Source of the DNA: Oscillospiraceae bacterium
Lineage (GTDB): Bacteria; Bacillota_A; Clostridia; Oscillospirales; Oscillospiraceae
Assembly (NCBI GenBank): GCA_902786615.1
Contig: CADADE010000015.1
Span: forward strand, 62,001 to 126,000
Reading direction: 5' to 3'
DNA: 64,000 nucleotides
Shown here: piece by piece, positions 26,182 through 34,578 of the stretch
Numbering within the stretch: position 1 is the first letter of the stretch
How the letters are laid out: each line of letters opens with the position of its first letter
Translations under genes and position numbers: made by a program
The notes under the pieces: generated by a model
The model's input: the letters and a program-made list of their open reading frames with translations, nothing else
Told to the model about the DNA's origin: nothing
The model's database searches: none

Positions 26182-26378
26182 ATATGCGTATCGGCTTAAT
26201 GCAGCTTCTAAGCTCCCTTTGCGAAAGGGAGCTGTCACAGCCGATCTCCCGCGAGGCTGTGACTGAGGGATCGGCCGGGCTGCATAAAGCTTAAACAGAG
26301 CCTTGGCCTTCGGCCACCTCCCTTTTTCCAAAGGGAGGTCAGATTCAGGGCTTGCTAAGTTAACCTGATACGCATATA
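26182..26378. repeat. Dispersed palindromic repeat, family A, copy 5 (complete ends)
   Basis: The left end ATATGCGTATCGGCTTAA and the right end TTAACCTGATACGCATAT are inverted copies of each other. The interior has AGCTCCCTTTGCGAAAGGGA, CACAGCCGATCTCCCGCGAG and CCTCCCTTTTTCCAAAGGGA. Much of it is nearly identical to copy 6 (42777-42956). Confidence 0.85.
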
Positions 26379-26392
26379 AGAGTATAAACACG

Positions 26393-26437
26393 ATCCCCGG
26401 TGAAAGTGTGCCGCGCTGGTACGCTTTCACCGGGGAT
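26393..26437. terminator. Long hairpin between convergent operons
   Basis: A 14-bp stem ATCCCCGGTGAAAG/CTTTCACCGGGGAT with a 17-base loop, followed by TGCTTTCTATATT on the plus strand. It ends the operon arriving on the minus strand and backs up the repeat on the plus strand. Confidence 0.75.
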
Positions 26438-26448
26438 TGCTTTCTATA

Positions 26449-27498
26449 TTATGTCAACCGTCTCACGATCTCCGTCACATTCCCCGCGAGATAGTCCATG
26501 TCCGCCTCCGAATAGCGCTGGTCGCAGAGAAGCGAGAGCATGCTTTCCGTGACGGCATGGCTCACCGGGCAGACGCCTGCGGCCTCAGGCGGCTCGGGCC
26601 AGATGGCGGCGGGACAGAAGAGCTTTCGCGCGATCAGCTCCCGCTGGACAGTGTCCCGGTTTTTCACCAGCACGGGCAGGTACAGGCCGCTTTTCTCCGG
26701 GGCGTCGGTCATGAGGCGGAGCGTCCCGTCCTCAAAGAGCGGCGTGAGAGCCTCCCGCAGCCGTTTCAGATTGCGGCGGCGGGCGTCCAGGATTTTGGCA
26801 GGATCAAGCGATTGTACGATTTCCCGGAATTTCGGGTGCATCGCCGCGGGCGCGGCACCTTCGTCCAAAAGGCTGTCCGCCTCGCGCAGCGCCTGCATAT
26901 ACGCGGTGCGCAGCGCTTCGTCCCCGGTTTCGAGATAGACGCTCTTCTTTTCCATCGCCCAAAGGCGGAGATCGCCGTAGCGCGTGTCCGTCGGGGCCGG
27001 GACGACGCCGAGCCCGGTTTCCAGCATGCCGCCCTCCGGCAGCGCCGCCCACTTGCGCAGACTCGCCGCCGTCGCGTCCGGCTGAAATCCACCCGCGCGC
27101 GGCACAAGGATGTCGTGCGTCCTGTCCTCAAGAAAGAGGAGGTCTCTCCCGCTCTCCCGGAGTTCCTGTAAAAAAGCGTCCGAAAAGGGGGTCACGCCGA
27201 AATAGCGCATATAGAGCAGCACGTCCCCGTCCCGGAGCTTTGCGATTACATCGTCCGCGTCAGCGCTGTAATCCGCCCGCAGACGGTAAAAGCCCGTTTC
27301 ATAGCCGTTTTGCAGAAAGGGCAGGATCATCGACTCACAGCAGAGGGCGGGCAGCAGCACGCGCGCCCTCCCCGCAAGGCGGGCGAAGGCTTTGAGCGCG
27401 TCGCGCCCGCTGCGGAATAGCTGCCAGCTCTCCGGGAGCGGCCCCCCACCGAGAAACGGCTCATTTGCGCCGAGATCGAATTCGCTTCCGTATTCCAT
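26449..27498 (-). CDS. Aminotransferase-like protein (DegT/fold type I, tentative)
   Basis: A soluble protein of 349 residues. The layout resembles DegT/DnrJ-type PLP enzymes: FRSGRDALKAF near 30, VLLPALCCESMILPF near 50, LFLEDRTHDI near 120, and ASLRKWAALPEGGML near 145. In the last of these the lysine is a candidate PLP ligand. Related enzymes act in sugar or envelope biosynthesis. I am not certain it is catalytic. It is the last gene of a four-gene minus-strand operon and starts four bases after the dipeptidase stop. Confidence 0.5.
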   Translation of the reverse strand: MEYGSEFDLGANEPFLGGGPLPESWQLFRSGRDALKAFARLAGRARVLLPALCCESMILPFLQNGYETGFYRLRADYSADADDVIAKLRDGDVLLYMRYFGVTPFSDAFLQELRESGRDLLFLEDRTHDILVPRAGGFQPDATAASLRKWAALPEGGMLETGLGVVPAPTDTRYGDLRLWAMEKKSVYLETGDEALRTAYMQALREADSLLDEGAAPAAMHPKFREIVQSLDPAKILDARRRNLKRLREALTPLFEDGTLRLMTDAPEKSGLYLPVLVKNRDTVQRELIARKLFCPAAIWPEPPEAAGVCPVSHAVTESMLSLLCDQRYSEADMDYLAGNVTEIVRRLT

Positions 27499-27502
27499 GG
27501 GC

Positions 27503-28468
27503 TTATCCGATCACCTCGGCAAAAACGCGCAGGGCGTTGCCGCGGCAGATTTTCTCCGCGTTGTCATAGCCGAAGCGGTCCGCGATCTGCTCTCCGAGGC
27601 GGGCAAGACCGGAATAGTCCGCCATCTCCAGGGTGCAGTCGATCCCGTCAAAGTCGGAGCCGAGAGCCGCCGCCTCGATTCCGGCGTGATCGGCGATGTA
27701 TGCCAGGTGGCGCAGAATGTCCGCGTTTTCCGTGTGATCGGCGTTTTCCCGCAGGAATTTGGAATAGAAGTTCACGCCGCACACGCCGCCCGCGTCCCCC
27801 AGGGCGCGAAGCTGCGCGTCCGTGAGGTTGCGGCTGTGATCGCACAGGGCGCGGGCGCAGGAGTGCGAGGCCACAAAGGGCTTCTTGTTCTCCCGTACCA
27901 CGTCCCAGAAGCCCCCCTCCGAGAGGTGGGACACATCGACCACGACGCCAAGCCGGTTCAGCTCCGCAAGCGCCTCCAGGCCGAAGTCCTTGAGGCCCTT
28001 CCGGTGCAGAGCGGGATCGGGGGAATTGGGAAAACCGAAGCAGTTTTCATAGTTCCAGGTGAGCGTGATAAGGCGCACGCCGAGATCGGCCATGGTTTGC
28101 AGACGCTCAAGCTTCCCTTCGACGCAGGCCCCGTCCTCCACCGTGAGCAGGGCGGAGACGATACCGGAAGCGCGGTTTCGCTCAATGTCCGCCATGGAGC
28201 GCGCGGGGGCGAGGCGCTCTGGGTACATGCCCGCCATCTGGTCAAAGAGCGCGGCCTGCCGCAGGAAAAAGTCCCAGCCGTTTTCGCGGATGTTATACTT
28301 TTCCGCGCAGTCGTGCGCGGGGATGAACGCGGCGAAGCATTGCAGCAGCGCCCCGCCGTTTACGAGTTTCTTGAGATTAATGTGCCCGGGGGCGTTTTCG
28401 AGCGCGCAGTCCTTCTGCTGCATGGTCAGCAGGGTATCACAGTGCAGGTCAATAAAAAGCTTTTCCAT
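27503..28468 (-). CDS. Membrane dipeptidase family (M19) peptidase
   Basis: A zinc-dependent dipeptidase of 321 residues. The metal-binding HCD motif is in FIDLHCDTLL at the start, TVEDG lies near 120, histidines are in VDVSHLSEGGFW and VASHSCARAL near 200-220, and GSDFDGID is near 280, the standard M19 set. It likely cleaves D- or L-dipeptides in the cytoplasm. It sits between the polytopic glycan gene and the aminotransferase-like gene, so its role in that operon is unclear. Confidence 0.9.
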   Translation of the reverse strand: MEKLFIDLHCDTLLTMQQKDCALENAPGHINLKKLVNGGALLQCFAAFIPAHDCAEKYNIRENGWDFFLRQAALFDQMAGMYPERLAPARSMADIERNRASGIVSALLTVEDGACVEGKLERLQTMADLGVRLITLTWNYENCFGFPNSPDPALHRKGLKDFGLEALAELNRLGVVVDVSHLSEGGFWDVVRENKKPFVASHSCARALCDHSRNLTDAQLRALGDAGGVCGVNFYSKFLRENADHTENADILRHLAYIADHAGIEAAALGSDFDGIDCTLEMADYSGLARLGEQIADRFGYDNAEKICRGNALRVFAEVIG

Positions 28469-28492
28469 CGCTTGTCTTCTTTCTTATTTAAA

Positions 28493-30016
28493 TTATCCGA
28501 GCTTCACCACGATCACGTCGTCGATCCTGCGGACCGAGCCGTCGTAGGGGTATTCCGCCATGGCGAGAACGCGCTGGTCGTTTTCCAGCGCCTGCGCCGC
28601 CGCTTCCTCCGCGAAGGGCAGGTCCTGGCCGAGATAGAAGCGCAGGAGGTTTTCCCGCGAATAGATGTTCACAAGCTCCCGGTTCACGCCCATGAAGAGC
28701 TCCGTGTCAAGCTCCGGGAATTCGTGCAGCAGATTTTCCTGCCGCCCGAGGATGGCGACGGCGCAGCTTTCATCAAAGCCCTCCGTCCCCTCCACGCGGG
28801 CAAGGAGCGTGGTATAAAAGGCGCGGGCGTTTTCATACTGGAGCGTGAGCTTGAGATAGCACATGTTGGCAAAATAGACGTTGCCCAGCACCACCGCCGC
28901 AAGCGGCAGGGCCAGAAGCGCTCCGGCGGAAAAGCCCCGGAAGCCCCGCACCCGCTCCGCCGTGAGACCCATGAGCAGATACACGCCCACAAAGCTGTAG
29001 AGGACGAGGGTGTGGATGGACTCGCGCGACATGATGAGAAACATGCAGCAGATGCTGAGCGGCAGCAGGAGCAGCAGCACGCCCGTGAGCGCCATGCGCA
29101 GGAAGCTTTTGGTCTTGATCGTAAGCGCGCCCAGCGCCGCGAGGGTCACAAGCCCCAGCGCGATATGCAGATAGCGCAGACCCTCGCTCGTGATGAGATA
29201 GAAATTGCGGAAGGAGAAGATATAAAAGAAGTTGTCATAGGCCATGCGGACCCGGCGCGGGAGACTCACCGCGCCGTTGACATTTTCGGTCACATAGGTA
29301 TTGAATTCCGCCCCGGTCACGCGAAAGACCAGCAGCGTCACGCCGTAGTAGACGACGATGGCGGCGAGCATCATCGCGAGCGCCTTGACCCCGAAGCGGA
29401 TGACCTCCGGCACGGTCCGCTCCCCGTCCAGGGTATCGCGGAGCATGAGCAGGACGAAGAGCGTCGCGGAGACGGAGATATACGCCTGATAGATCCCGAG
29501 CGCCAGCACCAGCGCGGCGGCGCTCAAAAGCGCGTTTTTCACGCCGCCCCGGCAGAACAGAAAGACCGAAAGCGCCGCCAGGAAAAACGACCAGGCATAG
29601 GCGGCGCTGGTAAACATGAAGCAGAAATTGCCGGTGAGCGAGGGAAAAGTCAAAATCAGCGCGGGCAGCACGACCCTGAGCGCGGCGGCGCGGACGTCCA
29701 GCACCCGGAGCATCAGGCAGGCGGCCGCAGAGATGAGCAGCAGGCTCAAAATCCCGTAGATCCAGGGCATGGACCAGTCCGGGAAAAGGAGCTTCACAAG
29801 CTCCAGCCCCCAGCGGCCGGAGGTCACCGTCGCCCCCTTGCCGAAGAGGGATTCGATCTCGTCATGATTCAGAAGCTTATTCCCGAAGGCGTAGCCGTGG
29901 GCGGCAAGGCCCGCGAGAAGCCCCGAGAGAAACGGCAGGCGGTTTTCGCGCCAGAGCGCCGCGCACGCGGCAGGCAGGCTCTCGCCCTGCCCGATCGTCA
30001 GCTTGTCTTTTGTCAT
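28493..30016 (-). CDS. Polytopic glucosyltransferase-like protein (GtrII family)
   Basis: A 507-residue membrane protein with about ten spans. The motif NHDEIESLFGKGATVTSGRW near residue 50 and a long extracytoplasmic C-terminal part resemble the GtrII family, which adds glucosyl groups to surface polysaccharides from a lipid-linked donor. The start ATG overlaps the stop of the upstream polytopic gene (TAATG). The acceptor is unknown; teichoic acid or capsule would fit the context. Confidence 0.7.
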   Translation of the reverse strand: MTKDKLTIGQGESLPAACAALWRENRLPFLSGLLAGLAAHGYAFGNKLLNHDEIESLFGKGATVTSGRWGLELVKLLFPDWSMPWIYGILSLLLISAAACLMLRVLDVRAAALRVVLPALILTFPSLTGNFCFMFTSAAYAWSFFLAALSVFLFCRGGVKNALLSAAALVLALGIYQAYISVSATLFVLLMLRDTLDGERTVPEVIRFGVKALAMMLAAIVVYYGVTLLVFRVTGAEFNTYVTENVNGAVSLPRRVRMAYDNFFYIFSFRNFYLITSEGLRYLHIALGLVTLAALGALTIKTKSFLRMALTGVLLLLLPLSICCMFLIMSRESIHTLVLYSFVGVYLLMGLTAERVRGFRGFSAGALLALPLAAVVLGNVYFANMCYLKLTLQYENARAFYTTLLARVEGTEGFDESCAVAILGRQENLLHEFPELDTELFMGVNRELVNIYSRENLLRFYLGQDLPFAEEAAAQALENDQRVLAMAEYPYDGSVRRIDDVIVVKLG

Positions 30017-31566
30017 TATCGAAGCGCAACCCTCCTGAACAAGGCAAACAGGCCGTAGGCGGCAATCGGCATCATCAGCACGAAATAGGGCATGGCGTAC
30101 TGGCTCTTGGCCTCAAAGAGCAGGTGGTACGAAAGACCCCCCAGCAAAATCAGCGGCAGCAGCATGCGCAGCAGATCCCTCTTCCGCCACATGCGCACAA
30201 GCCCCGCCAGTGTGCTGATGTAGACAAAAAGCTGGAGCTTATCCATCACGGCGAGCACCACCTTTTCCCCGCTTTCGCAGATCAGGCGATACAGCGCCCC
30301 TTTCTCGCTGTAGCTGGGAAAAACCCGGTTGACCCAGAGGGAGCCGTAGCTCGGCTCGTTCCACTGGCTGCGCAGCTTTTCGCTGAAAAAGCGGAGCGCC
30401 TCCCGGGGGTGGCTGCCAAAATACGCCGCGCGCTCCGCGAGCACCTGCCGCGCGTTTTCCGCGGTGGCCTGCGGGTCGTGGCCGCTGCGCTCAAAGGCCG
30501 TGACCGTGTGATCCTCCCGATACCAGCCGGGGGCGGCGTGCCCTTCGGAAAAGCCCATGGCCATCCAGGCGATCATGGGGATGCCGTCCCCATAGCGGAC
30601 GCCGACGCGCTTTTCATAGAGCTTCTGCGGTGCGTTCGGCAGCGTCAGCACGCACAGCGCCCCCAGCAGCAGGCACACCAGTGCCTCGCGCGAGCGCTTT
30701 TTGACCCCCCGCAGCAGCCACACCGCGCCGACCGCCACGCACACGATCAGCAGATTCAGCTTGAGCGTGACCGCAAGCGTGAGAAACGCAATGCAGAGCA
30801 CGGCATAGGGAAGCCCGCCCTTTTTCATATAGCACAGGAACATCCACACTGCGACGCTGCCGCAGGAGAAGGCCGGGATGTTGCCGTACAGGAAGGTGGT
30901 GGTAAACACCGGCGGCAGGCAGAAAAAGAGCAGCAGGATCGTCATCTTGTGGATGCGCACGTCCTTAAAAAGGAGCTTTGCGATTTCGATCAGGGCGTGG
31001 TATTCCAGCATCAGCCAGAAGAGGTTCATCTCCTGCAGGGCGAGCACGGCATAGCCCTCCGGCACGCCGCGCAGGAGGAAATTGAAAACGCGGATAAAGA
31101 TCTCCGAATACAGCACATAGCCGAGCTGGAAGGGAAAGCGGTAAAAATAGCCCTCCTCCAGGACGGCATAGTCCCCCAACGCCGCCCGCTGCGCCCCGTA
31201 GGTGACGAAGAAGGAGTCGCTGAACACCGGGCTTCTCAGCTTCGTCGTGGCGATAAAGACCGTGCCGAAGGCAAAAAGCCAGAACATCAGGGCGTTTTCC
31301 ATCCGAGAGACGCGCACATGGTCCCCGTGGCGGAAGAAGAGATAGCCCGCCGCCAGCAGGATGGCCTGCACGATGATATTGAGAAAGACATTGTCCCGGG
31401 TAAACTCGATATGCTCGCCGGAGGGGTCCGCCGTACTCAGGACGCTGGTCTGCACAAACGCCCAGCCGGTGAGATACAGCATGAAAAGGAAGACCAGCAG
31501 CACAACAAGCGCCACGGCTGTTTTTTCCGCGCCTGCGGAAATCCGGTCAAATTTCTCTCTGTTCAT
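30016..31566 (-). CDS. Polytopic membrane protein, GT-C-like, function unknown
   Basis: A 516-residue protein with about ten hydrophobic spans. Early in the chain, an SPVFSDSFFVTYGAQRAALGDY loop with acidic residues resembles the first extracytoplasmic loop of GT-C glycosyltransferases. Near residue 320-340 a non-membrane segment (GIPMIAWMAMGFSEGHAAPGW) resembles the PIGM/DUF2029-type enzymes. I do not recognise the exact family. It is the first gene of the four-gene operon, with its own promoter inside the end of the gltS-like gene. Confidence 0.55.
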   Translation of the reverse strand: MNREKFDRISAGAEKTAVALVVLLVFLFMLYLTGWAFVQTSVLSTADPSGEHIEFTRDNVFLNIIVQAILLAAGYLFFRHGDHVRVSRMENALMFWLFAFGTVFIATTKLRSPVFSDSFFVTYGAQRAALGDYAVLEEGYFYRFPFQLGYVLYSEIFIRVFNFLLRGVPEGYAVLALQEMNLFWLMLEYHALIEIAKLLFKDVRIHKMTILLLFFCLPPVFTTTFLYGNIPAFSCGSVAVWMFLCYMKKGGLPYAVLCIAFLTLAVTLKLNLLIVCVAVGAVWLLRGVKKRSREALVCLLLGALCVLTLPNAPQKLYEKRVGVRYGDGIPMIAWMAMGFSEGHAAPGWYREDHTVTAFERSGHDPQATAENARQVLAERAAYFGSHPREALRFFSEKLRSQWNEPSYGSLWVNRVFPSYSEKGALYRLICESGEKVVLAVMDKLQLFVYISTLAGLVRMWRKRDLLRMLLPLILLGGLSYHLLFEAKSQYAMPYFVLMMPIAAYGLFALFRRVALR

Positions 31567-31598
31567 GCGCCTGTCTCCCCTGTTCTTTATATGGTCAG

Positions 31599-31627
31599 AT
31601 TATAAAACATTTATTTGCTTTTGTGAA
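31599..31627 (-). promoter_or_regulatory. Promoter of the four-gene envelope operon, inside the gltS-like 3' end
   Basis: On the minus strand, TTCACA (31622-31627), a 17-base spacer and TATAAT (31599-31604). The -35 box falls within the last coding codons of the upstream symporter gene. Confidence 0.6.
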
Positions 31628-33008
31628 TGCCGTTTTCCGCTTTTTTCCCGGCGCCGAGCTTTCTCAGCAGCAGGAGCAGCGCCCCGAGATAGGCCGCCGC
31701 GATGAGGCACACGACGAGCGCCATGCCGTCCGATCTTGCCGCGAGGCTCACCAGCACCAGCACCGGCGCGCCGAGGATGATGCCCACGCTGCTGCCGCTG
31801 ACCAGATTGTTGGCGGCGGGGGTATGAAAGTCGCTGTCGAGCTCGCGCAGGAGTAAGATCCCGGAGGAGATGGTGCCGGTCATCATGCCGTACATGGAAA
31901 TAAGCCCCTCATAGTAATAATTGGGATAGGCCCATCTGCACACGCGCCTGAGATGCACCCAGGTGAACACCCCGCCCGCTGCGGCAAGCAGGAGAAAATA
32001 GAGCCAGAGGCCGCTGAGATCCTCGAAATTGATGGAGGAGACGCCCGCCACGATCATGATGTCGAAGAAGAAACCGGAGATGCGGTTGAGAAGATAGTTG
32101 TTTTGATACTGCCGCGCGATGATCCCGCGCGCCCTTCCCGCTTCCAAAAGCGTGCGCAGCAAAATCGCAACGCCGGAGCCAAGGATGAAGTTAAAGCCCC
32201 AGAGAAGGGTGTTCACCGTATTGGCAAGGCCCGCGGAGAGCGCGGCGATCCCCGCGGTGAGCCCGCGGGTGACAAGGTAGGTTGCAAGATACGTTACAAA
32301 GACCATGGCAAGCTGCACGGAGAGGCGGTCGACGGAGTCGGCCACGGGCAGCTCGTTTCGATCCTGGAAAAAGCCGACGGAGAGATCATCGTCATTCTGC
32401 TTTTTTGCCGGGGCGACGTGCCCGCGCTTTGCCAGGATGTTCAGCAGCGCTACGCCCCCCACACAGGCGCAGAGATAACCCGCCGCCGCGATGGCAAGGC
32501 CGAAGCTGCGCCCCCCGGCAAAGCCGAGGTTCTGATAGCTGGTGCCGACGTTGTTGGCCTGGCCGGGGCCCTGGCCGTAGCCCATGGGCAGCAGCAGGCC
32601 GGAGGCCCGGAAAAGCCCCGGCATGACGGTCAGGCTGAGCAGGGTGCTGATCACAAGGCCCACGACGCCCTGCACCATGTAGGTGCTCACGATGACGGCC
32701 CCGGACTTGAGAGCCGCGCGGTCGGCGCTGTCCGCCGCCTTGTTCGTCACGCGAAGGGACATGGCGATGAAGCCGAGGGCGATACCGTGATAGACCAGGA
32801 TCTCCATGATCTCGCTGTCAATACGGACAAGGCCCACATACTTGAGCAGCAGCAGGAGAAAGCCCGCCATCACCGACACCGGCATCATGGCATTGCGGAT
32901 GATTCTCACGCGGTTTCGCAGCACGTTGCAGAGAAGGATCGCCCCGGCGATGAGGCCGCACTGAAGAATAAAGTTCCAAAGCTCGGTGTTCGCGGCAGAA
33001 TAGTCCAT
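31611..33008 (-). CDS. Sodium:glutamate symporter-like protein (ESS/GltS family)
   Basis: A 465-residue membrane carrier. The GYGQGPGQANNVG segment near residue 145 and the matching MYGMMTGTISSGILLLRELDS and NNLVSGSSVG segments in the second half are the paired pore-loop motifs of the ESS family, which imports glutamate with sodium. AGGAG precedes the ATG at 33008; an in-frame upstream start would extend into the acyltransferase gene. The substrate may differ from glutamate. Confidence 0.8.
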   Translation of the reverse strand: MDYSAANTELWNFILQCGLIAGAILLCNVLRNRVRIIRNAMMPVSVMAGFLLLLLKYVGLVRIDSEIMEILVYHGIALGFIAMSLRVTNKAADSADRAALKSGAVIVSTYMVQGVVGLVISTLLSLTVMPGLFRASGLLLPMGYGQGPGQANNVGTSYQNLGFAGGRSFGLAIAAAGYLCACVGGVALLNILAKRGHVAPAKKQNDDDLSVGFFQDRNELPVADSVDRLSVQLAMVFVTYLATYLVTRGLTAGIAALSAGLANTVNTLLWGFNFILGSGVAILLRTLLEAGRARGIIARQYQNNYLLNRISGFFFDIMIVAGVSSINFEDLSGLWLYFLLLAAAGGVFTWVHLRRVCRWAYPNYYYEGLISMYGMMTGTISSGILLLRELDSDFHTPAANNLVSGSSVGIILGAPVLVLVSLAARSDGMALVVCLIAAAYLGALLLLLRKLGAGKKAENGIHKSK

Positions 33009-33019
33009 TTGCTCTCTCC

Positions 33020-34144
33020 TCAGTTTTTTGCATTCCAGGTCAGCAGATATTTTCGCAGGCAGCAGGGCGCGCATGCGCGTATTTCATAGTACGCGTCCCC
33101 CACGGAAAAAAGCAGGATGTTGTCCTTTACCATGGCCATGCTGTCGATCGCGCGGAGGGGGAAGCAATGCCCCGCGATTTCCAGCGCCTCCGGGTGCTGG
33201 TACAGGATCCCGGCGCCGAGCGCCGTCTCCCGGTGGCCGCTTTCAACGCGCGCAAGGCGCAGCCCCCCGTCGGAGAACAGAACGCCCTTCGCGTTCTGCA
33301 CAAGCTCCCGCAGCGCCGCCTGCTGGCGCGCCTCCCATTCGGCAATGCTTGCGACAGGCGTCGGCGGGTCGAAGAAGCCCTCCTCGGTATAGAGAAGATT
33401 CAGCCCGCAGTCACAGAGGACCCTGTCCCCTCTCCCGCGAACCGTGCCGAGTCTCCCGCAGCACGGGCAGATGAAGAAGCCGCGCTCGATGCCCTCGGCC
33501 CGGTTTCTGCCCCGGAAGGCGACGTGCTCTTTTTTCTGGCGGGCAAAGGCGTCCTCAAAGAGATCGCGGTCGATGAGGGCCGTGATCTCCGGGCCTTTGT
33601 ATCGCTTGAGTTCTTCGGGCGCATAGATCCCGACGGGCGCGCCGCGCATCCTGCCGCGCCGCAGTTTTTTCGACCAGCGGGGCAGGCTGAGGTAGCCCCC
33701 CTCCAGCCGGTAGGTCACAAGCGGCACGCCGGCGGCGCGGGCGAGCTTGCCCGTGGCCGGAAAGACCGGGTGCGTGAGCCCGTCCCAGGTTGCGTCCCCC
33801 TCGGCGAAGACGCAGACCGTGTCCCCCGCTTTCAACGCGCGCAGCACGGCCTTCACCGTGTCCGCGCCGGAGGCGGCCTTGCGCCGGGGGATCGGGGCCA
33901 CAGCCCATTCGATGACGTCGGAAAGGATGCCGTGACGGAAAAGATGCTCACTCGCCACAAAGCGAACGGGGGTTTCGGGAAAGCTCATGGCCAGCAGCAG
34001 CGGGTCCCAGTTTGTGACATGGTTCGCCACGATCAGGCAGGGGCCGTCCACGCGGCAGGGCTCCGCCGTCAGGGAAAAGCGCCCGGTGATATACCCACGC
34101 AGCAGCCGCTGCAAAAGCCGCCAGCGCCTTTTGCGGTCAGGCAT
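33020..34144 (-). CDS. PlsC-like acyltransferase with C-terminal zinc ribbon
   Basis: A 374-residue membrane-associated acyltransferase. The NHVTNWDPLLL motif (HX4D) near 45, FAEGDATWDG near 115 and later basic patches fit the lysophospholipid acyltransferase family, here about 230 residues. It is extended by a four-cysteine knuckle (FICPCCGRLGTVRG and LCDCGLNL, about residues 228-250) and another 120 residues of unknown fold. Plain PlsC proteins lack this extension. The start is ATG 34144 after GGGGGGTG. It lies 11 bases upstream of the gltS-like gene. Confidence 0.75.
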   Translation of the reverse strand: MPDRKRRWRLLQRLLRGYITGRFSLTAEPCRVDGPCLIVANHVTNWDPLLLAMSFPETPVRFVASEHLFRHGILSDVIEWAVAPIPRRKAASGADTVKAVLRALKAGDTVCVFAEGDATWDGLTHPVFPATGKLARAAGVPLVTYRLEGGYLSLPRWSKKLRRGRMRGAPVGIYAPEELKRYKGPEITALIDRDLFEDAFARQKKEHVAFRGRNRAEGIERGFFICPCCGRLGTVRGRGDRVLCDCGLNLLYTEEGFFDPPTPVASIAEWEARQQAALRELVQNAKGVLFSDGGLRLARVESGHRETALGAGILYQHPEALEIAGHCFPLRAIDSMAMVKDNILLFSVGDAYYEIRACAPCCLRKYLLTWNAKN

Positions 34145-34578
34145 GGTGTGCACCCCCCTCAATGATTACCATTTACTGAAAACGCAGATTAATGATTATT
34201 TGTTGTTTGTTTTTCTCAAAGGACGCAGCCTGCGTGGATGCGCCCCCATTCTTTCTTTTTGGCTCTTGCCCAAAAAGAAAGAACGCGCCGCGCCCGGTGT
34301 AAGAAAGAAAAAGGCCGCTGAGACGCGATAGATATTTATTCTGTGTCCGAGCCTTTTCTCCCGCGACTATCGTACTTTTTCCCTTGTCAGGTCGCAAGGA
34401 CGATACCTTTGTCGCGCAGCCGTCCGCGCTCGGCGCTGCCTGGGTCCTTTATTCAGCATTGCATCACCCGAATACCGTAGGGGCTGATGCCCTCATCAGC
34501 CCGTCGTTTTGCAGTATTGTGTGGTTCTTGGCGAGTCGATCCGGGGATCGACCCCTGCGCTTTTCATCTATATACGTT
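34145..34578. other. Intergenic region with several hairpins, no gene seen
   Basis: It contains a long inverted repeat TTCTTTCTTTTTGG/CCCAAAAAGAAAGAA (about 34250-34285), a GGGCTGATG/CATCAGCCC hairpin near 34480-34500 and a GTCGATCC/GGATCGAC hairpin near 34535-34553. The 15-mer GGCGCTGCCTGGGTC near 34433 is also found near 10120. It looks like degenerate repeat material. Open frames here are short and have no ribosome binding site. Confidence 0.4.

Noticed and set aside
27392..30058. A very long plus-strand open frame opposite the aminotransferase, dipeptidase and GtrII-like genes.
   Set aside because: It is the mirror of GC-rich genes; its product is rich in His, Gly, Ala, Asp and Arg with no motif, while the minus-strand genes have clear family motifs and starts.
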